This document shows positions 26,750 to 35,680 of a stretch of 64,000 nt of DNA, in pieces; positions within the stretch are counted from its first letter, which is position 1; every line of letters begins with the position of its first letter. The position numbers and the translations under genes are program-made. Under the pieces are notes generated by a model. The model worked only from the letters and a program-made list of their open reading frames with translations, did no database searches and was not told where the DNA came from. The stretch spans positions 1-64,000 of the forward strand of contig NZ_UPSE01000449.1 of NCBI RefSeq assembly GCF_900573885.1, in the 5' to 3' direction. Origin of the DNA: Pseudomonas viridiflava. GTDB lineage: Bacteria; Pseudomonadota; Gammaproteobacteria; Pseudomonadales; Pseudomonadaceae.

Positions 26750-27494
26750 GCCGTCCGCCACCCACGCCGTGTGCGCGGTGATTCCGGTGTACAACCACGA
26801 GCACGCATTGCCCGCCGTGGTCGAGGCGCTGCACGCCCGCGGTTTGCCGTGCGTGCTGGTGGACGATGCGTCGAGCCCGGCCTGCGCCGCGGTGATGGAT
26901 CAACTCGCGAGCCGGGAAAACACCTGGCTGGTGCGCCTGGCCGAAAACCAGGGCAAAGGCGGCGCCGTCATGGCAGGCCTGCGAGAAGCCGGACGGCTGG
27001 GCTTTACCCACGCCCTGCAAGTGGACGCGGACGGCCAGCACGACCTCACCACCCTGCCGCAATTTTTGCAGGAGTCCGTCGCCCACCCCACCCATGTGAT
27101 CTGCGGCTATCCACAGTACGATCACAGCGTGCCCAAGGGCCGGCTGTATGCGCGCTACCTCACCCACGTGTGGGTGTGGATCAATACCCTGTCGCTGCAC
27201 ATTCGCGACTCCATGTGCGGCTTTCGCGTGTACCCGCTGACCGCAACGCTGGCGCTGATCAACTCGGTGAAGCTGGGCAAGCGCATGGACTTCGACACCG
27301 AAATTCTGGTGCGCCTGAGCTGGCGCAATCAGGCCATGAGCTGGTTGCCGGTGAAGGTGCATTACCCGCAGGACGGCCTCTCCCATTTCCGCGTGCTGCT
27401 CGACAACGTGCTGATTTCAAAAATGCACGCCACCCTGTTCTTCGGCATGCTCTGGCGCTCGCCAGCCATTCTGGCCCGGCGGTGGCTGCGATGA
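26736..27494 (+). CDS. Glycosyltransferase family 2, dolichyl-phosphate-mannose synthase-like
   Basis: 252 residues from the GTG at 26736 (GGAGGCGG upstream, inside the previous gene). GT-A motifs: CAVIPVYNHEHAL, LVDDASS, LAENQGKGGAVMAGL, and VDADGQHD for metal and donor binding. It probably glycosylates a lipid or the polyene headgroup at the inner membrane. Stop overlaps the next start (ATGA). Confidence 0.88.
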   Translation: MSTPEPSATHAVCAVIPVYNHEHALPAVVEALHARGLPCVLVDDASSPACAAVMDQLASRENTWLVRLAENQGKGGAVMAGLREAGRLGFTHALQVDADGQHDLTTLPQFLQESVAHPTHVICGYPQYDHSVPKGRLYARYLTHVWVWINTLSLHIRDSMCGFRVYPLTATLALINSVKLGKRMDFDTEILVRLSWRNQAMSWLPVKVHYPQDGLSHFRVLLDNVLISKMHATLFFGMLWRSPAILARRWLR

Positions 27495-28414
27495 AAAATC
27501 GCCACTGGGCACGGCACAACGAGCGCGGCAGCTACCTGCTGATGGCATTCACCGCCTGGCTCGCGCGCAACCTCGGACGGCGCGTGCTCAGCCCGTTGCT
27601 GTACGTGATCGTGCTGTATTTCTACCTGGCCGGGCGCACCGCACGGCACAGCGTGCAGGAGTATCAGCAACGTCTGGCCGACTGGAGCGGGCGCGCCGAA
27701 CTGCGCCCGACCCGCCGTTCCGTGTTCAACCAGTTCATGGCCTTCGCCGACACCTTGCTCGACAAGCTTGACGTGTGGAGCGGGCGCCTGGGCCTGGAGC
27801 AGGTCACCCTGATCGACAACACCGATGTGCGCGGCAAGCTGCACCGCGAGCAGCGCGGACAAATGCTGGTGGGCGCGCACCTGGGCAACCTTGAAGTCTG
27901 TCGCGCCCTGGCCGAGCTGGGCGAAAAAGTGCAGATGAATGTGCTGGTACACACCAAGCACGCCGAGCAATTCAACCGCCTGCTCAACCAGGCCGGCGCC
28001 ACCCATTTGCGCCTGATACAGGTTAGCGAACTGGACGCCGCCATCATGCTGCAACTCAGCCAGCGCCTGGAGCGCGGCGAGTGGCTGGCGATTGCCGGCG
28101 ACCGCGTACCGCTGCACGGCGGGCGCCGCGCGCGGGTCAATTTTCTCGGGCACCCGGCCGAACTGCCGCAAGGGCCGTGGCTACTGGCGGGCTTGCTGCA
28201 ATGCCCGATCAATTTGCTGTTCTGCTTAAAACTCAACGGCCGTTATCAGGTCACCCTCGAGCCTTTCGCTGAGCGCATTGAATGGCGCCGCAGCGAACGC
28301 GAGCAGGTGATCGAGCGGCACGCCCAAGCGTATGCCGAGCGGCTGGCGCACTACTGCCTGCAAGCGCCGCAGCAATGGTTCAACTTCTTCCCCTTCTGGA
28401 TAGCCCATGACTAA
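27491..28414 (+). CDS. LpxL/HtrB-like lipid acyltransferase
   Basis: 307 residues. N-terminal membrane anchor (LLMAFTAWLARNLGRRVLSPLLYVIVLYF) and the acyltransferase motif HLGNLE (HX4E) used by LpxL/LpxM enzymes, then GDRVPLHGG. In aryl polyene clusters such enzymes are thought to attach the polyene to its lipid carrier. Overlaps the glycosyltransferase by 4 bp and the ammonia-lyase by 8 bp. Confidence 0.88.
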   Translation: MKNRHWARHNERGSYLLMAFTAWLARNLGRRVLSPLLYVIVLYFYLAGRTARHSVQEYQQRLADWSGRAELRPTRRSVFNQFMAFADTLLDKLDVWSGRLGLEQVTLIDNTDVRGKLHREQRGQMLVGAHLGNLEVCRALAELGEKVQMNVLVHTKHAEQFNRLLNQAGATHLRLIQVSELDAAIMLQLSQRLERGEWLAIAGDRVPLHGGRRARVNFLGHPAELPQGPWLLAGLLQCPINLLFCLKLNGRYQVTLEPFAERIEWRRSEREQVIERHAQAYAERLAHYCLQAPQQWFNFFPFWIAHD

Positions 28415-29951
28415 CACCCAAGCCTCCACCGTGGTGTTCGGCGCCCAACCGCTGAGCATTGAGCAGGTGGTCAACCTGGCCGAACAACGCAGCCCCACCG
28501 CCCTGCAAAGCGACGGCGAATTCCGCCAGCGCATCGCCAAAGGCGCGCAGTTTCTCGACTCGTTGCTCGACAAAGAAGGCGTTATTTACGGCGTAACCAC
28601 CGGCTACGGCGACTCCTGCGTGGTGGCGGTGCCGCTGGAACACGTTGAAGCCTTGCCGCAACACCTGTTCACCTTCCACGGTTGCGGCCTGGGCAAATTG
28701 CTCGACCCGGTTGCCACCCGCGCGGTGCTGGCGGCGCGGTTGCAGTCGCTGTGCCAGGGCGTTTCCGGTGTGCGCATCGAACTGCTGGAGCGCCTGCAAG
28801 CCTTCCTCGACAACGACGTGCTGCCGCTGATTCCGGAAGAAGGCTCGGTGGGCGCCAGCGGCGACCTGACGCCGCTGTCCTACGTGGCCGCCACCCTCAC
28901 CGGCGAGCGCGACGTGCTGTTCCGCGGTGAAGTGCGCAGCGCCGCCGAGGTGCATGCCGAGCTCGACTGGCAGCCGCTGACCCTGCGCCCCAAAGAAGCC
29001 TTGGCCTTGATGAATGGCACCGCCGTGATGACCGGCCTCGCCTGCCTGGCTTACTCGCGCGCCGACTATCTGCTGCAACTGGCCACGCGCATCACCGCCC
29101 TCAACGTGGTGGCGCTGCAAGGCAACCCGGAGCATTTCGACGAGCGCCTGTTCGCCGCCAAGCCGCATCCGGGGCAAACCCAGGTTGCCGCCTGGCTGCG
29201 CAAAGACCTGGCCATCGACGCCCCGACCGCGCCCCTGCATCGCCTGCAAGACCGCTACTCGCTGCGCTGCGCGCCCCATGTGCTTGGCGTGTTGGCCGAC
29301 AGTCTGGGCTGGTTGCGCCAGTTCATCGAAATTGAGCTGAACAGTGCCAACGACAACCCGATCATCGACGCCGAAGCCGAGCGCGTGCTGCACGGTGGGC
29401 ACTTCTATGGCGGGCATATCGCCTTTGCCATGGACGGTCTGAAAAACCTGGTGGCCAACGTCGCCGACCTGCTCGACCGCCAGCTCGCGCTGCTGGTCGA
29501 CACCCGTTACAACCACGGCCTGCCGAGCAACCTGTCCGGCGCACCGGCGCACACCGCAATGATCAACCACGGCTTCAAAGCCGTGCAGATCGGCGCCAGC
29601 GCCTGGACCGCCGAGGCGCTGAAAAACAGCATGCCGGCCAGCGTGTTCTCGCGCTCCACCGAATGCCATAACCAGGACAAAGTCAGCATGGGCACCATCG
29701 CCGCGCGCGATGCCCTGCGCAGCCTGGAACTCACTGAACAGGTGGCCGCCGCCACCTTGATCGCCGCCAACCAGGGCGTGTGGCTGCGTGGCCACGAGCA
29801 AGACGCTCGGCCGCTGCCGCCCTCGCTCGCCGCCATGCACCAGCAACTGGGCGAAGACTTCCCGCCGGTGATCGAAGATCGCGCCCTGGAACGCGAACTG
29901 CGCCTGTGCCTGACGCGCATCCGCAGCCGCCACTGGAGCCTGTATGCGTAG
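28407..29951 (+). CDS. HAL/PAL/TAL family aromatic amino acid ammonia-lyase
   Basis: 514 residues, the usual length of bacterial enzymes. The MIO cofactor forms from Ala-Ser-Gly in GSVGASGDLTPLSYVA; the substrate-loop tyrosine is in VIYGVTTGYGDSC and the Asn-rich motif is ELNSANDNPII. The selectivity pair in LFTFHGCGLG is Phe-His, between PAL (FL) and HAL (SH) types. Likely makes a cinnamate-type acid as polyene starter, by analogy with TALs of flexirubin clusters; the real substrate cannot be read with certainty. Confidence 0.9.
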   Translation: MTNTQASTVVFGAQPLSIEQVVNLAEQRSPTALQSDGEFRQRIAKGAQFLDSLLDKEGVIYGVTTGYGDSCVVAVPLEHVEALPQHLFTFHGCGLGKLLDPVATRAVLAARLQSLCQGVSGVRIELLERLQAFLDNDVLPLIPEEGSVGASGDLTPLSYVAATLTGERDVLFRGEVRSAAEVHAELDWQPLTLRPKEALALMNGTAVMTGLACLAYSRADYLLQLATRITALNVVALQGNPEHFDERLFAAKPHPGQTQVAAWLRKDLAIDAPTAPLHRLQDRYSLRCAPHVLGVLADSLGWLRQFIEIELNSANDNPIIDAEAERVLHGGHFYGGHIAFAMDGLKNLVANVADLLDRQLALLVDTRYNHGLPSNLSGAPAHTAMINHGFKAVQIGASAWTAEALKNSMPASVFSRSTECHNQDKVSMGTIAARDALRSLELTEQVAAATLIAANQGVWLRGHEQDARPLPPSLAAMHQQLGEDFPPVIEDRALERELRLCLTRIRSRHWSLYA

Positions 29952-30369
29952 CCATGGAGTGATTCAAACCGAGATCGAAGTGGTGGTGCCGTTCTTCGAC
30001 GTCGACATGATGGAAATCGTCTGGCACGGCCACTACGTGAAGTACCTGGAAGTGGCGCGCTGCGCGCTGCTCGACAAGATCGGCCACAACTACGCAACCA
30101 TGCGCGAGGCCGGTTACGCCTGGCCCATCATCGACCTGCAACTGCGCTACATGCGCGGCGCAAAATTCGGCCAGAAGCTGATCGTGCGCGCCGACCTGGT
30201 GGAGTGGGAAAACCGCCTGAAGATCAACTACCTGATCAGCGATGCGGCTACCGGCGAGCGCATGACCCGCGCCAGCAGCGTGCAAGTGGCGGTGGAAATC
30301 GCCAGCCTGGAAATGCAGCTGGCTTCGCCGGCCGTGTTCGTCCAGGCCGTCGAGCGCGCCATCGCATGA
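29944..30369 (+). CDS. 4-hydroxybenzoyl-CoA-thioesterase-like hot-dog protein
   Basis: 141 residues with the YbgC/4HBT signature FFDVDMMEIVWHGHYVKYLEVAR, in which Asp of DVD is the expected catalytic residue. It could release mis-primed acyl groups from ACP or the finished chain. Overlaps the ammonia-lyase stop by 8 bp and the following gene by 4 bp. Confidence 0.9.
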   Translation: MRSHGVIQTEIEVVVPFFDVDMMEIVWHGHYVKYLEVARCALLDKIGHNYATMREAGYAWPIIDLQLRYMRGAKFGQKLIVRADLVEWENRLKINYLISDAATGERMTRASSVQVAVEIASLEMQLASPAVFVQAVERAIA

Positions 30370-30959
30370 AGCGCTTCCTTGCCGTGCTGTTGAGCGTGGC
30401 GCTGGCGCCGCTGGCCCACGCCTTCGACCTCGACCAACTGGCCGCGCAACTGGCCAAGCCCGCCGTGGTGCGCGGCCCGTTCGTGCAGGAAAAACACCTG
30501 CGCGCGCTGCCCAAGCCGCTGACCAGCACCGGCCAATTCGTGCTCAGCAAAGACCTCGGTTTGCTCTGGCAATTGCAAAGCCCGTTGCAGCAGGAATACC
30601 GCATCGACGGCAGCGGCATTGCCAAGCGCACGCCCCAAGGCTGGCAACCGGTGGCGCAACAAAGCGCCAGCGCCCAGCAGAACCGTTTGTTTCTCGCCGT
30701 GCTCAAGGGCGACAGCACCGGCTTGCGCCAGGATTTCGACTTGAAACTGAGCGGTGACGCCAGCGCCTGGACACTCGACCTGACGCCGCGCAGCCTGATG
30801 CTCAAGCAGATTTTCAGCGCCATTCAGATTCAGGGCGGCGAGCAAGTGGCGCGCATCGAACTGCGCGAAACCCAAGGCGACAGCACCGTGCTGCGCCTGA
30901 CCGAAAGCCAGGCCAGCAGCCAGCTCAGCGACACGGACCGTCATGCTTTCGCGGATTGA
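30366..30959 (+). CDS. LolA-like outer-membrane lipoprotein carrier
   Basis: 197 residues: signal peptide MKRFLAVLLSVALAPLAHA, then a LolA fold (VVRGPFVQEKHLRALPKPLTSTGQFVLSKDLGLLWQLQSP). In these clusters a dedicated LolA-like chaperone and an MMPL pump are thought to carry the lipid-linked polyene across the periplasm to the outer membrane. The next gene starts 17 bp before its stop. Confidence 0.88.
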   Translation: MKRFLAVLLSVALAPLAHAFDLDQLAAQLAKPAVVRGPFVQEKHLRALPKPLTSTGQFVLSKDLGLLWQLQSPLQQEYRIDGSGIAKRTPQGWQPVAQQSASAQQNRLFLAVLKGDSTGLRQDFDLKLSGDASAWTLDLTPRSLMLKQIFSAIQIQGGEQVARIELRETQGDSTVLRLTESQASSQLSDTDRHAFAD

Positions 30960-33279
30960 TCACTGGGGCCCCCGGCTCTTTACCGTCGCCCTGCTGGCGT
31001 TGCTGGCCGTCGCCGGCTGGCAGTGGCGCGCGGGTGCGCCCATTTCCGCGAACCTGCTGGAACTGCTGCCCAATGACACGCCAGACCTGCTCGAACAGCG
31101 CGCGGAAAAAATCATTCAGGAACCGCTGAACCGCGAGCTGGTGGTACTCATCAGCTTTGCCGAGCGGCAGAAAGCCCTGAGCCAGGCGGCCGCCATTGGC
31201 CAGCAGTGGCAGCAGGAAAAACTCTTCGAAAAAGTGCAGTGGGACGTCAGCTACGACCTCGCCCAGGTGCGCCAGCAAGTGCTCGACAACCGCCTGGCCC
31301 TGCTCGGCAGTGACGACCGCCAGTTGCTCCAGCAAAACCCACGCGCCTTCGTCGAGCGGCGCGTGCAGGATTTGTTCGATCCATTCCGCAGCCAAGGGCT
31401 GATCGCCACCGAACAGGACTGGCTGGGCCTTGGCGCCCTGATCGAGAAAAAACTGCCGCGCGCCCACAACGTGCAGGTCGACCTCAGCGGCGCGTTGCTG
31501 GCCGAGAGCGAAGGCAAAACCTGGGCGATGCTGCGCGCACGCACCCGTGGCGATGCCTTCGATGGCAACTTGCCGTTGGCCGTTGACGACCTAGTGGCCA
31601 GAGCCCGCGCCGACGTGACCGCACAAGGCGGCCAACTGCTCGCCACCAGCGGCCTGCTGTACTCGGCCCATGGGCAGCGCCAGGCGACTCGCGAAATCAG
31701 TTTTATGGGCAGCGTGTCGAGCATCGGCGCGTTGCTGTTGATCCTTGTCGCCTTCCGCCGTCTGCGCGTGCTGGTGGCCTTGCTGCCCGCCGCCGTAGGC
31801 GTGCTCGCCGGGCTCACCGCGTGCGTCGCCGTGTTCGGGCAGATTCACGTACTGACGCTGGTGCTGGGCGCCAGCCTGATTGGCGTGGCCATCGACTACC
31901 CGCTGCACCTGCTGTCGAAAAGCTGGACGCTGCAACCGTGGAACAGCTGGCAAGCGCTGCGCGCCACCTTTCTCGGCCTGACGCTGGGCCTGGCCACCAA
32001 CGTGATCGGCTACCTGGCGCTGGCGTTCACGCCGTTCCCCGCGTTGAGCCAGGTGGCGATTTTTTCCTCGGCGGGCCTGCTGGGTTCCTACCTGTGTGCG
32101 GTGTGTTTGCTGCCGAGTTTGTTGGGCAAGGTGCAGATCGTGCCGTGGGCCAAACCCTATGGCCTGGCCACGCGATTGCTGGCGTGGCGACGCCGGGTGC
32201 TGACGCGCATCAGCACGCCGTGGTTGCTGCTGATTTTCCTGTTGTTCTGCGTGGGCGGCGTATTTCAGCTGCAGCACAAGGATGACCTGCGCCAGTGGGC
32301 GAGCACGCCACCGCAGCTGCTGGAACAGTCGCAGGCGATCAGCAAAATCATCGGCTTTCAGCCCACCAGCCAGTTTTATCTGGTGCGCGGTAAAGACGAG
32401 GAGCAACTGCTGCAACGTCAGCAAGTCCTCGCCCAGCGCCTCGACGCGCTGGTGACCGACGGCAAGCTGAAAAGCTATATGGCCCTCAGCCAACTGGTGG
32501 CGCCCGCTGCCGAGCAAGACAGCCTGCGCGCCTCGCTAAGCGCCCTGCCGGCCAACAGCGACGCCTTGCAGGCGCTCGGCGTTACGGCGCAGCAAGTCGA
32601 AGACGAAGTGCGCCTGCTGCAAGCCCTGCCTAATCGCAGTATTGAACAGGCCTTGGCCGGCACCCTTGGCGAACCGTGGCGCACGTTGTGGCTGGGGCCA
32701 ACCGAGGAGAACGAAGTGGCCGGGCTGGTGAGCCTGCAAGGCTTGAGCGATTCGGCCCTGCTCGCCGCCCAGGCCGAGGGCTTGCCCGGCGTGAAACTGG
32801 TCGACCGCCTGGGCCAGCTCAACCGCCTGTTCGCCGCCACGCAGATCAGCGCAGCGGAACTGAAACTGGCGTCGTGCCTGCTGATTTTTGCCCTCCTCTG
32901 CCTGCCATTCGGGCCGCGTGGCGCGGCGCGGGTGCTGGCGGTGTCGCTACTGGCGGCGCTGGCCAGTCTGGCGAGTCTGGGCTGGCTGGGGCAGCCGCTG
33001 ACGTTGTTCAGCCTGTTCGGCTTGCTGCTGGTAACGGCCATTGGCGTGGATTACGCCATCATCATGCGCGAGCGGGTCGGCGGCGAAGCCACCAGCTTGC
33101 TGGGCACCTTGCTGTCGGCCCTGACCACCTGGCTGTCGTTCGGCCTGCTGGCGTTGTCGAGCACGCCCGCGGTGAGTAACTTCGGCCTGACCATCAGCAT
33201 CGGCCTGGCCTTCAGCTTTTTGCTCTCGCCCTGGGCTGGCGAGCCGCACCGCCATGAAGGCAAGGAGGCGGTCTCGTGA
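30943..33279 (+). CDS. MMPL/RND-family exporter
   Basis: 778 residues, two halves each with one helix, a periplasmic loop and about five helices. Conserved segments are GVAIDYPLHLLSKSW (TM4 of half one) and GVDYAIIMRERVGG (half two), the acidic proton-relay sites of MMPL pumps. It should pump the lipid-linked polyene from the inner membrane to the LolA-like carrier. Translationally coupled on both sides. Confidence 0.9.
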   Translation: MLSRIDHWGPRLFTVALLALLAVAGWQWRAGAPISANLLELLPNDTPDLLEQRAEKIIQEPLNRELVVLISFAERQKALSQAAAIGQQWQQEKLFEKVQWDVSYDLAQVRQQVLDNRLALLGSDDRQLLQQNPRAFVERRVQDLFDPFRSQGLIATEQDWLGLGALIEKKLPRAHNVQVDLSGALLAESEGKTWAMLRARTRGDAFDGNLPLAVDDLVARARADVTAQGGQLLATSGLLYSAHGQRQATREISFMGSVSSIGALLLILVAFRRLRVLVALLPAAVGVLAGLTACVAVFGQIHVLTLVLGASLIGVAIDYPLHLLSKSWTLQPWNSWQALRATFLGLTLGLATNVIGYLALAFTPFPALSQVAIFSSAGLLGSYLCAVCLLPSLLGKVQIVPWAKPYGLATRLLAWRRRVLTRISTPWLLLIFLLFCVGGVFQLQHKDDLRQWASTPPQLLEQSQAISKIIGFQPTSQFYLVRGKDEEQLLQRQQVLAQRLDALVTDGKLKSYMALSQLVAPAAEQDSLRASLSALPANSDALQALGVTAQQVEDEVRLLQALPNRSIEQALAGTLGEPWRTLWLGPTEENEVAGLVSLQGLSDSALLAAQAEGLPGVKLVDRLGQLNRLFAATQISAAELKLASCLLIFALLCLPFGPRGAARVLAVSLLAALASLASLGWLGQPLTLFSLFGLLLVTAIGVDYAIIMRERVGGEATSLLGTLLSALTTWLSFGLLALSSTPAVSNFGLTISIGLAFSFLLSPWAGEPHRHEGKEAVS

Positions 33280-34442
33280 TGGTGATGCTTTTCTGGCTGC
33301 TGGCCCTGGCGCTGTATGGCGCGGTGGCACTGCTGGGGCGCCAGCGGCTGATTCCCATCGTTGGCCAGTTGCTGGTCGCCAGTCTGGCGATTCCGCTGCT
33401 GCTGTTGGCGTGGGTGGAACCGCACTGGCAACTCAGCGCCCCGGAACTGCTGGCGCCCACGTGGCTGAGCCTGTTGTACAACCTGAGTTTCGCCTTGCTG
33501 CTGGGTTACATCCTCAGCGATGTGGTGGACCTTCAAATCAGCAGCGCCAGCCTGAAAATTGCCCTGCCGAGTTTCGCCGTGCCGCTGCTGGCCGGCATTG
33601 GCGCCGCGCTGTGGCTGCTGCCGGACGTCGGTGGATGGCTGAGCGCAGTGGGCATCGGCCTGCTGTTTTCCATCACCGCGATTCCCGTGCTGTTCCTCTA
33701 TTTGCAAAACATCGGCTATCCGCCTGAAGGCATCAAACGCTTGCTGCACGCGGCCATTCTGATGGACCTGATGTGCTGGAGCCTGTTCGGCCTGGCCCAG
33801 GGCAGCGCCGACCCGCAAGCCCTGCTCTGGCCGCTACTGGCCGCCGGCCTGCCGCTGCTGTTGAACAAGCTGCTGGGCCTGCGTCATGCGCTGTTTTACA
33901 GCGTGCCGTTCTTTGCCCTGATGCTGGTGTTTCAACAACTCAAGCTCAACGCGCTGGTGTTCGGCATCGGCTACATGCTGTGCCTGGCATGGCTCAAACA
34001 ACCGTTCACGCTGCCGCTGCCCGCCGGGCAGTGGAAGTGGCTGCTGAACGGCCTGGCCATTCCGCTGATTCTCACCTGCGGCGTGCTGCGGGTAGATTTC
34101 CACGGCATCGGTGACCACTATTCCTGGCTGCACCTTGGCGCGCTGCTGGCGCTGCCGGTAGTGAGCAAACTGCTCGGCAGCTGGCTCGGCTTGCACTGGG
34201 CGATGCCCGCAGCCAGCCACCGGCTGAAATGGGCGGAAAGTGTGCTGCTGAATATTCGCGGCCTGACCGAAGTGGTGTTTCTCAACCTGCTGCTGCAACT
34301 GCACCTGATCGACGCCCTGGCCTACTTCAGCCTGCTGCTCATGAGCCTGTTTTCAACGTTGCTGCCCGCCCTGCTGGGCGTGGGCAAAACCCGAATTTCT
34401 TCGCAACAGTCCGCCACAAGGAGTCCCCATGGTGCCGCTTGA
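33276..34442 (+). CDS. CPA2-like multi-pass membrane protein (cation/proton antiporter fold)
   Basis: 388 residues and about 11 membrane helices. The end (LLNIRGLTEVVFLNLLLQ...YFSLLLMSLFSTLLPALL) matches the RGxxEVV / LMxLxTTLL pattern of Kef/NapA-type antiporters. Starts on GTG (or the ATG three bases on), overlapping the MMPL stop. An antiporter is not part of the aryl polyene sets I remember. It may support the proton-driven pump or move a lipid substrate; function unproven. Confidence 0.7.
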   Translation: MMVMLFWLLALALYGAVALLGRQRLIPIVGQLLVASLAIPLLLLAWVEPHWQLSAPELLAPTWLSLLYNLSFALLLGYILSDVVDLQISSASLKIALPSFAVPLLAGIGAALWLLPDVGGWLSAVGIGLLFSITAIPVLFLYLQNIGYPPEGIKRLLHAAILMDLMCWSLFGLAQGSADPQALLWPLLAAGLPLLLNKLLGLRHALFYSVPFFALMLVFQQLKLNALVFGIGYMLCLAWLKQPFTLPLPAGQWKWLLNGLAIPLILTCGVLRVDFHGIGDHYSWLHLGALLALPVVSKLLGSWLGLHWAMPAASHRLKWAESVLLNIRGLTEVVFLNLLLQLHLIDALAYFSLLLMSLFSTLLPALLGVGKTRISSQQSATRSPHGAA

Positions 34443-35667
34443 ATTGGAACAGCGCCGCGTACTGGTCATCGGCGCAGGCCCGTCTGGCGCCATCGCCGCG
34501 GCCCTGTTGAAGCGCAAAGGGCATGACGTGCTGATCATCGAGCGCCAGCAGTTTCCGCGTTTCTCCATTGGCGAAAGTCTGCTGTCCCATTGCCTGGATT
34601 TCGTCGAAGAAGCCGGCATGCTCGAAGCTGTCGAAGCCGCCGGTTTCCAGCGCAAGAATGGCGCCGCGTTTGCCTGGGGCGAGCGTCGCTCGCACTTCGA
34701 TTTCCGCGACAAGTTCACCGACGGCAAGGGCTGGACCTTCCAGGTGCAGCGCGCCACCTTCGACAAACTCCTAGCCGACCAGGCCGAGCTGCAGGGTGTG
34801 GAAATTCGCTACGAAGAAGAAATCATCGCCACCGATTTCTCCGCAGCGCCGATTGCCACCGTGCGCCGCCTGGATGGCAGCGAATACCGCGTGCAAGCCG
34901 ATTTCGTGCTCGACGCCAGCGGCTACGGCCGCGTGCTGCCGCGCCTGCTCGACCTGGAAGCGCCATCGGCTTTCCCGGTGCGCCAGGCGTTGTTCACCCA
35001 CATCGAAGACCGCATCGACGACCCGAGCTTCGACCGCGAAAAAATTCTCGTCACCACTCACCCCACCAAGCGGGACGTGTGGTTCTGGCTGATCCCGTTC
35101 AGCAACGGCCGCTGCTCCATGGGTGTGGTGGCCTCCAAAGAGCGCTACGAGGGTCGCCCGCAAGACATGGAAGCCGCCCTGCGCAGCTTTATCGACGAAA
35201 CGCCGAGCCTGGGCAACCTGATCAAGAACGCCAGATGGGACACGCCGGTGCGCAGCCTCGGCGGTTACTCGGCGAACGTCAAAACCCTGCATGGTCCGGG
35301 GTTCGCGCTGCTGGGCAATGCGGCGGAATTCCTCGACCCGGTGTTCTCTTCCGGCGTCACCATTGCCATGCGTTCGGCAAGCATGGCCGCAGGCTTGCTC
35401 GACCGTCAGTTGAACGGCGAGACCGTGGACTGGCAAACCGAATTCGCCACGCCGCTCAAGCGCGGCGTGGATGCCTTCCGCGCCTACGTGGAAGGCTGGT
35501 ACGACGAGAGCTTCCAGAACGTGATTTATCACCCCAATGCCTCGCCGGAAATTCGCGCCATGATCTGCTCGATTCTGGCCGGCTATGCCTGGGACCTGAA
35601 AAACCCCTATGTCGCCGAGCCCAAGCGCCGCCTGCGTGTGCTGGCCGAGCTGTGCGCGACCGAGTGA
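34429..35667 (+). CDS. Flavin-dependent halogenase-like oxidoreductase
   Basis: 412 residues. FAD-binding VLVIGAGPSGAIAAALL (GxGxxG at 15-20), a lysine in GFQRKNGAAFAWG at residue 76 where halogenases keep their catalytic Lys, and VWFWLIP (217-223) matching the halogenase WxWxIP motif. The DASGYGR and LLGNAAEFLDPVFSSGV blocks are also shared with this group. It may halogenate or hydroxylate the aryl head; xanthomonadin clusters carry a related gene. SD AAGGAG precedes the ATG. Confidence 0.82.
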   Translation: MVPLELEQRRVLVIGAGPSGAIAAALLKRKGHDVLIIERQQFPRFSIGESLLSHCLDFVEEAGMLEAVEAAGFQRKNGAAFAWGERRSHFDFRDKFTDGKGWTFQVQRATFDKLLADQAELQGVEIRYEEEIIATDFSAAPIATVRRLDGSEYRVQADFVLDASGYGRVLPRLLDLEAPSAFPVRQALFTHIEDRIDDPSFDREKILVTTHPTKRDVWFWLIPFSNGRCSMGVVASKERYEGRPQDMEAALRSFIDETPSLGNLIKNARWDTPVRSLGGYSANVKTLHGPGFALLGNAAEFLDPVFSSGVTIAMRSASMAAGLLDRQLNGETVDWQTEFATPLKRGVDAFRAYVEGWYDESFQNVIYHPNASPEIRAMICSILAGYAWDLKNPYVAEPKRRLRVLAELCATE

Positions 35668-35680
35668 GGACCAGCAGCCG

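Noticed and set aside
26771-28414. 547-codon plus-strand frame joining the glycosyltransferase and acyltransferase regions
   Set aside because: Only its last 308 codons (from 27491) are real; the first part is an out-of-frame reading of the glycosyltransferase, so it is not a fusion protein.
28380-29933. 517-codon minus-strand open frame
   Set aside because: Antisense shadow of the ammonia-lyase, which carries the MIO motif on the plus strand.
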